DNA from: Dendrolimus kikuchii
Taxonomy: Eukaryota; Arthropoda; Insecta; Lepidoptera; Lasiocampidae
Length of the DNA stretch: 64,000 bases
Direction of reading: 5' to 3'
Assembly (NCBI GenBank): GCA_019925095.2
Contig: CM034389.1
Location: 196,001 to 260,000, forward strand
In this document: positions 63,571 through 64,000 of the stretch, piece after piece
Position numbering within the stretch: the first letter of the stretch is position 1
Layout of the letters: every line of letters begins with the position of its first letter
Position numbers and translations under genes: made by a program
The notes under the pieces: generated by a model
Seen by the model: only the letters and a program-made list of their open reading frames with translations
Databases searched by the model: none
What the model was told of the DNA's origin: nothing

Positions 63571-64000
63571 CTAGCTATGCCCGCGACGTCGTCCGCGTGG
63601 AATTTGCTTTCATAACCCTCCGATTTTGAAACATTCTTTATTGATGCTCCGCTCCTATTAGTCTTAGCGTGATGATATATAGCCTATAGCCTTCCTCGAT
63701 AAATGGGCTACCCAACACTGAAAGAATTTTTCAAATCAGACCAGTAGTTCCTGAGATTAGCGCGTAGTATATTTGGCTACAACACTAATAGTTACATTTT
63801 TAATATCGTGATATCTTTTGAATGAAACGTCCGAATTGAATAATTCAAAAAGTTCTAGAAAGGTATTGAATTCGTCTTGAATATGGAGTAATTTATTTTG
63901 ATAAGGATTAATACCAAGGTACAAAATAAAGAGTTTTTGAAGCGACGGCATTATAATTATTTAAAAAAATAAAAGAAAACACTTATTGTGAGATAACTAC
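63571..64000 (-). mobile_element. Helitron family D, long form, cut by window edge
   Basis: CTAG complement at 63571-63574 then ctatgcccgcgacgtcgtcc. The small ORF is open beyond its usual end (complement 63951 to 63757) because the TAA is lost here. Confidence 0.88.

Overview
This is a eukaryotic, AT-rich window that reads as lepidopteran (butterfly or moth) DNA. The evidence is the repeat content: non-autonomous Helitrons ending in CTAG, RTE-like LINE tails with TATG repeats, tRNA-derived SINEs, Jockey- and CR1-like LINE remnants, copia and gypsy-like LTR pieces, one mariner, and several MITE-like foldbacks. I see no bacterial or viral gene organisation, no rRNA, no CRISPR, and no intact host gene. 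All recognisable coding sequence is broken transposon protein.

Family names used below are mine. R = RTE-like LINE 3' fragments (24 pieces, half with clear target-site duplications, TSDs). B = about 310-bp element whose 3' end matches a CR1-like LINE tail (17 pieces). C = gypsy-like LTR, TGTTAC...GTAACA (8 pieces). D, E, E', G, H = Helitron-like families. F = foldback element with a 163-bp tandem module. K = LTR/TRIM family. M = 640-bp repeat. S = tRNA-derived SINE. I, J, L, P, Q = other dispersed repeats.

Layout: 0-7 kb is a dense nest (an LTR containing B, containing a second LTR, containing a LINE tail), then M, B, Helitron and F copies. 7-20 kb mixes R, D, B, E, S and M, including a SINE broken by two later insertions. 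20-24 kb has a complete TRIM element with TSD and the longest LINE ORF (232 codons). 24-35 kb alternates R, G, D, B and C, plus a second Jockey-like LINE end. 35-49 kb has a Harbinger-type MITE inside a Helitron, a CR1-like LINE end, LTR C copies, an F element with four 163-bp units, and an E Helitron carrying a ten-unit minisatellite. 49-57 kb has a copia integrase remnant split by an inverted Helitron segment, a pair of inverted duplicates 6 kb apart, and an inactivated mariner. 57-64 kb has a TIR foldback, a solo LTR with TATA box and polyA signal, a LINE endonuclease remnant, nested Helitrons and a 9-bp minisatellite.

The elements do not form a pathway. They record layered insertions, and their order can be read from who interrupts whom. 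Such density with so little unique sequence fits heterochromatin, a W chromosome or a very large repeat-rich genome, but the window alone cannot tell these apart. The least repeat-like stretches are about 7.42-7.56, 10.75-11.1, 34.83-35.33, 44.57-44.76 and 47.65-48.0 kb; any host exon or regulatory element is most likely there.
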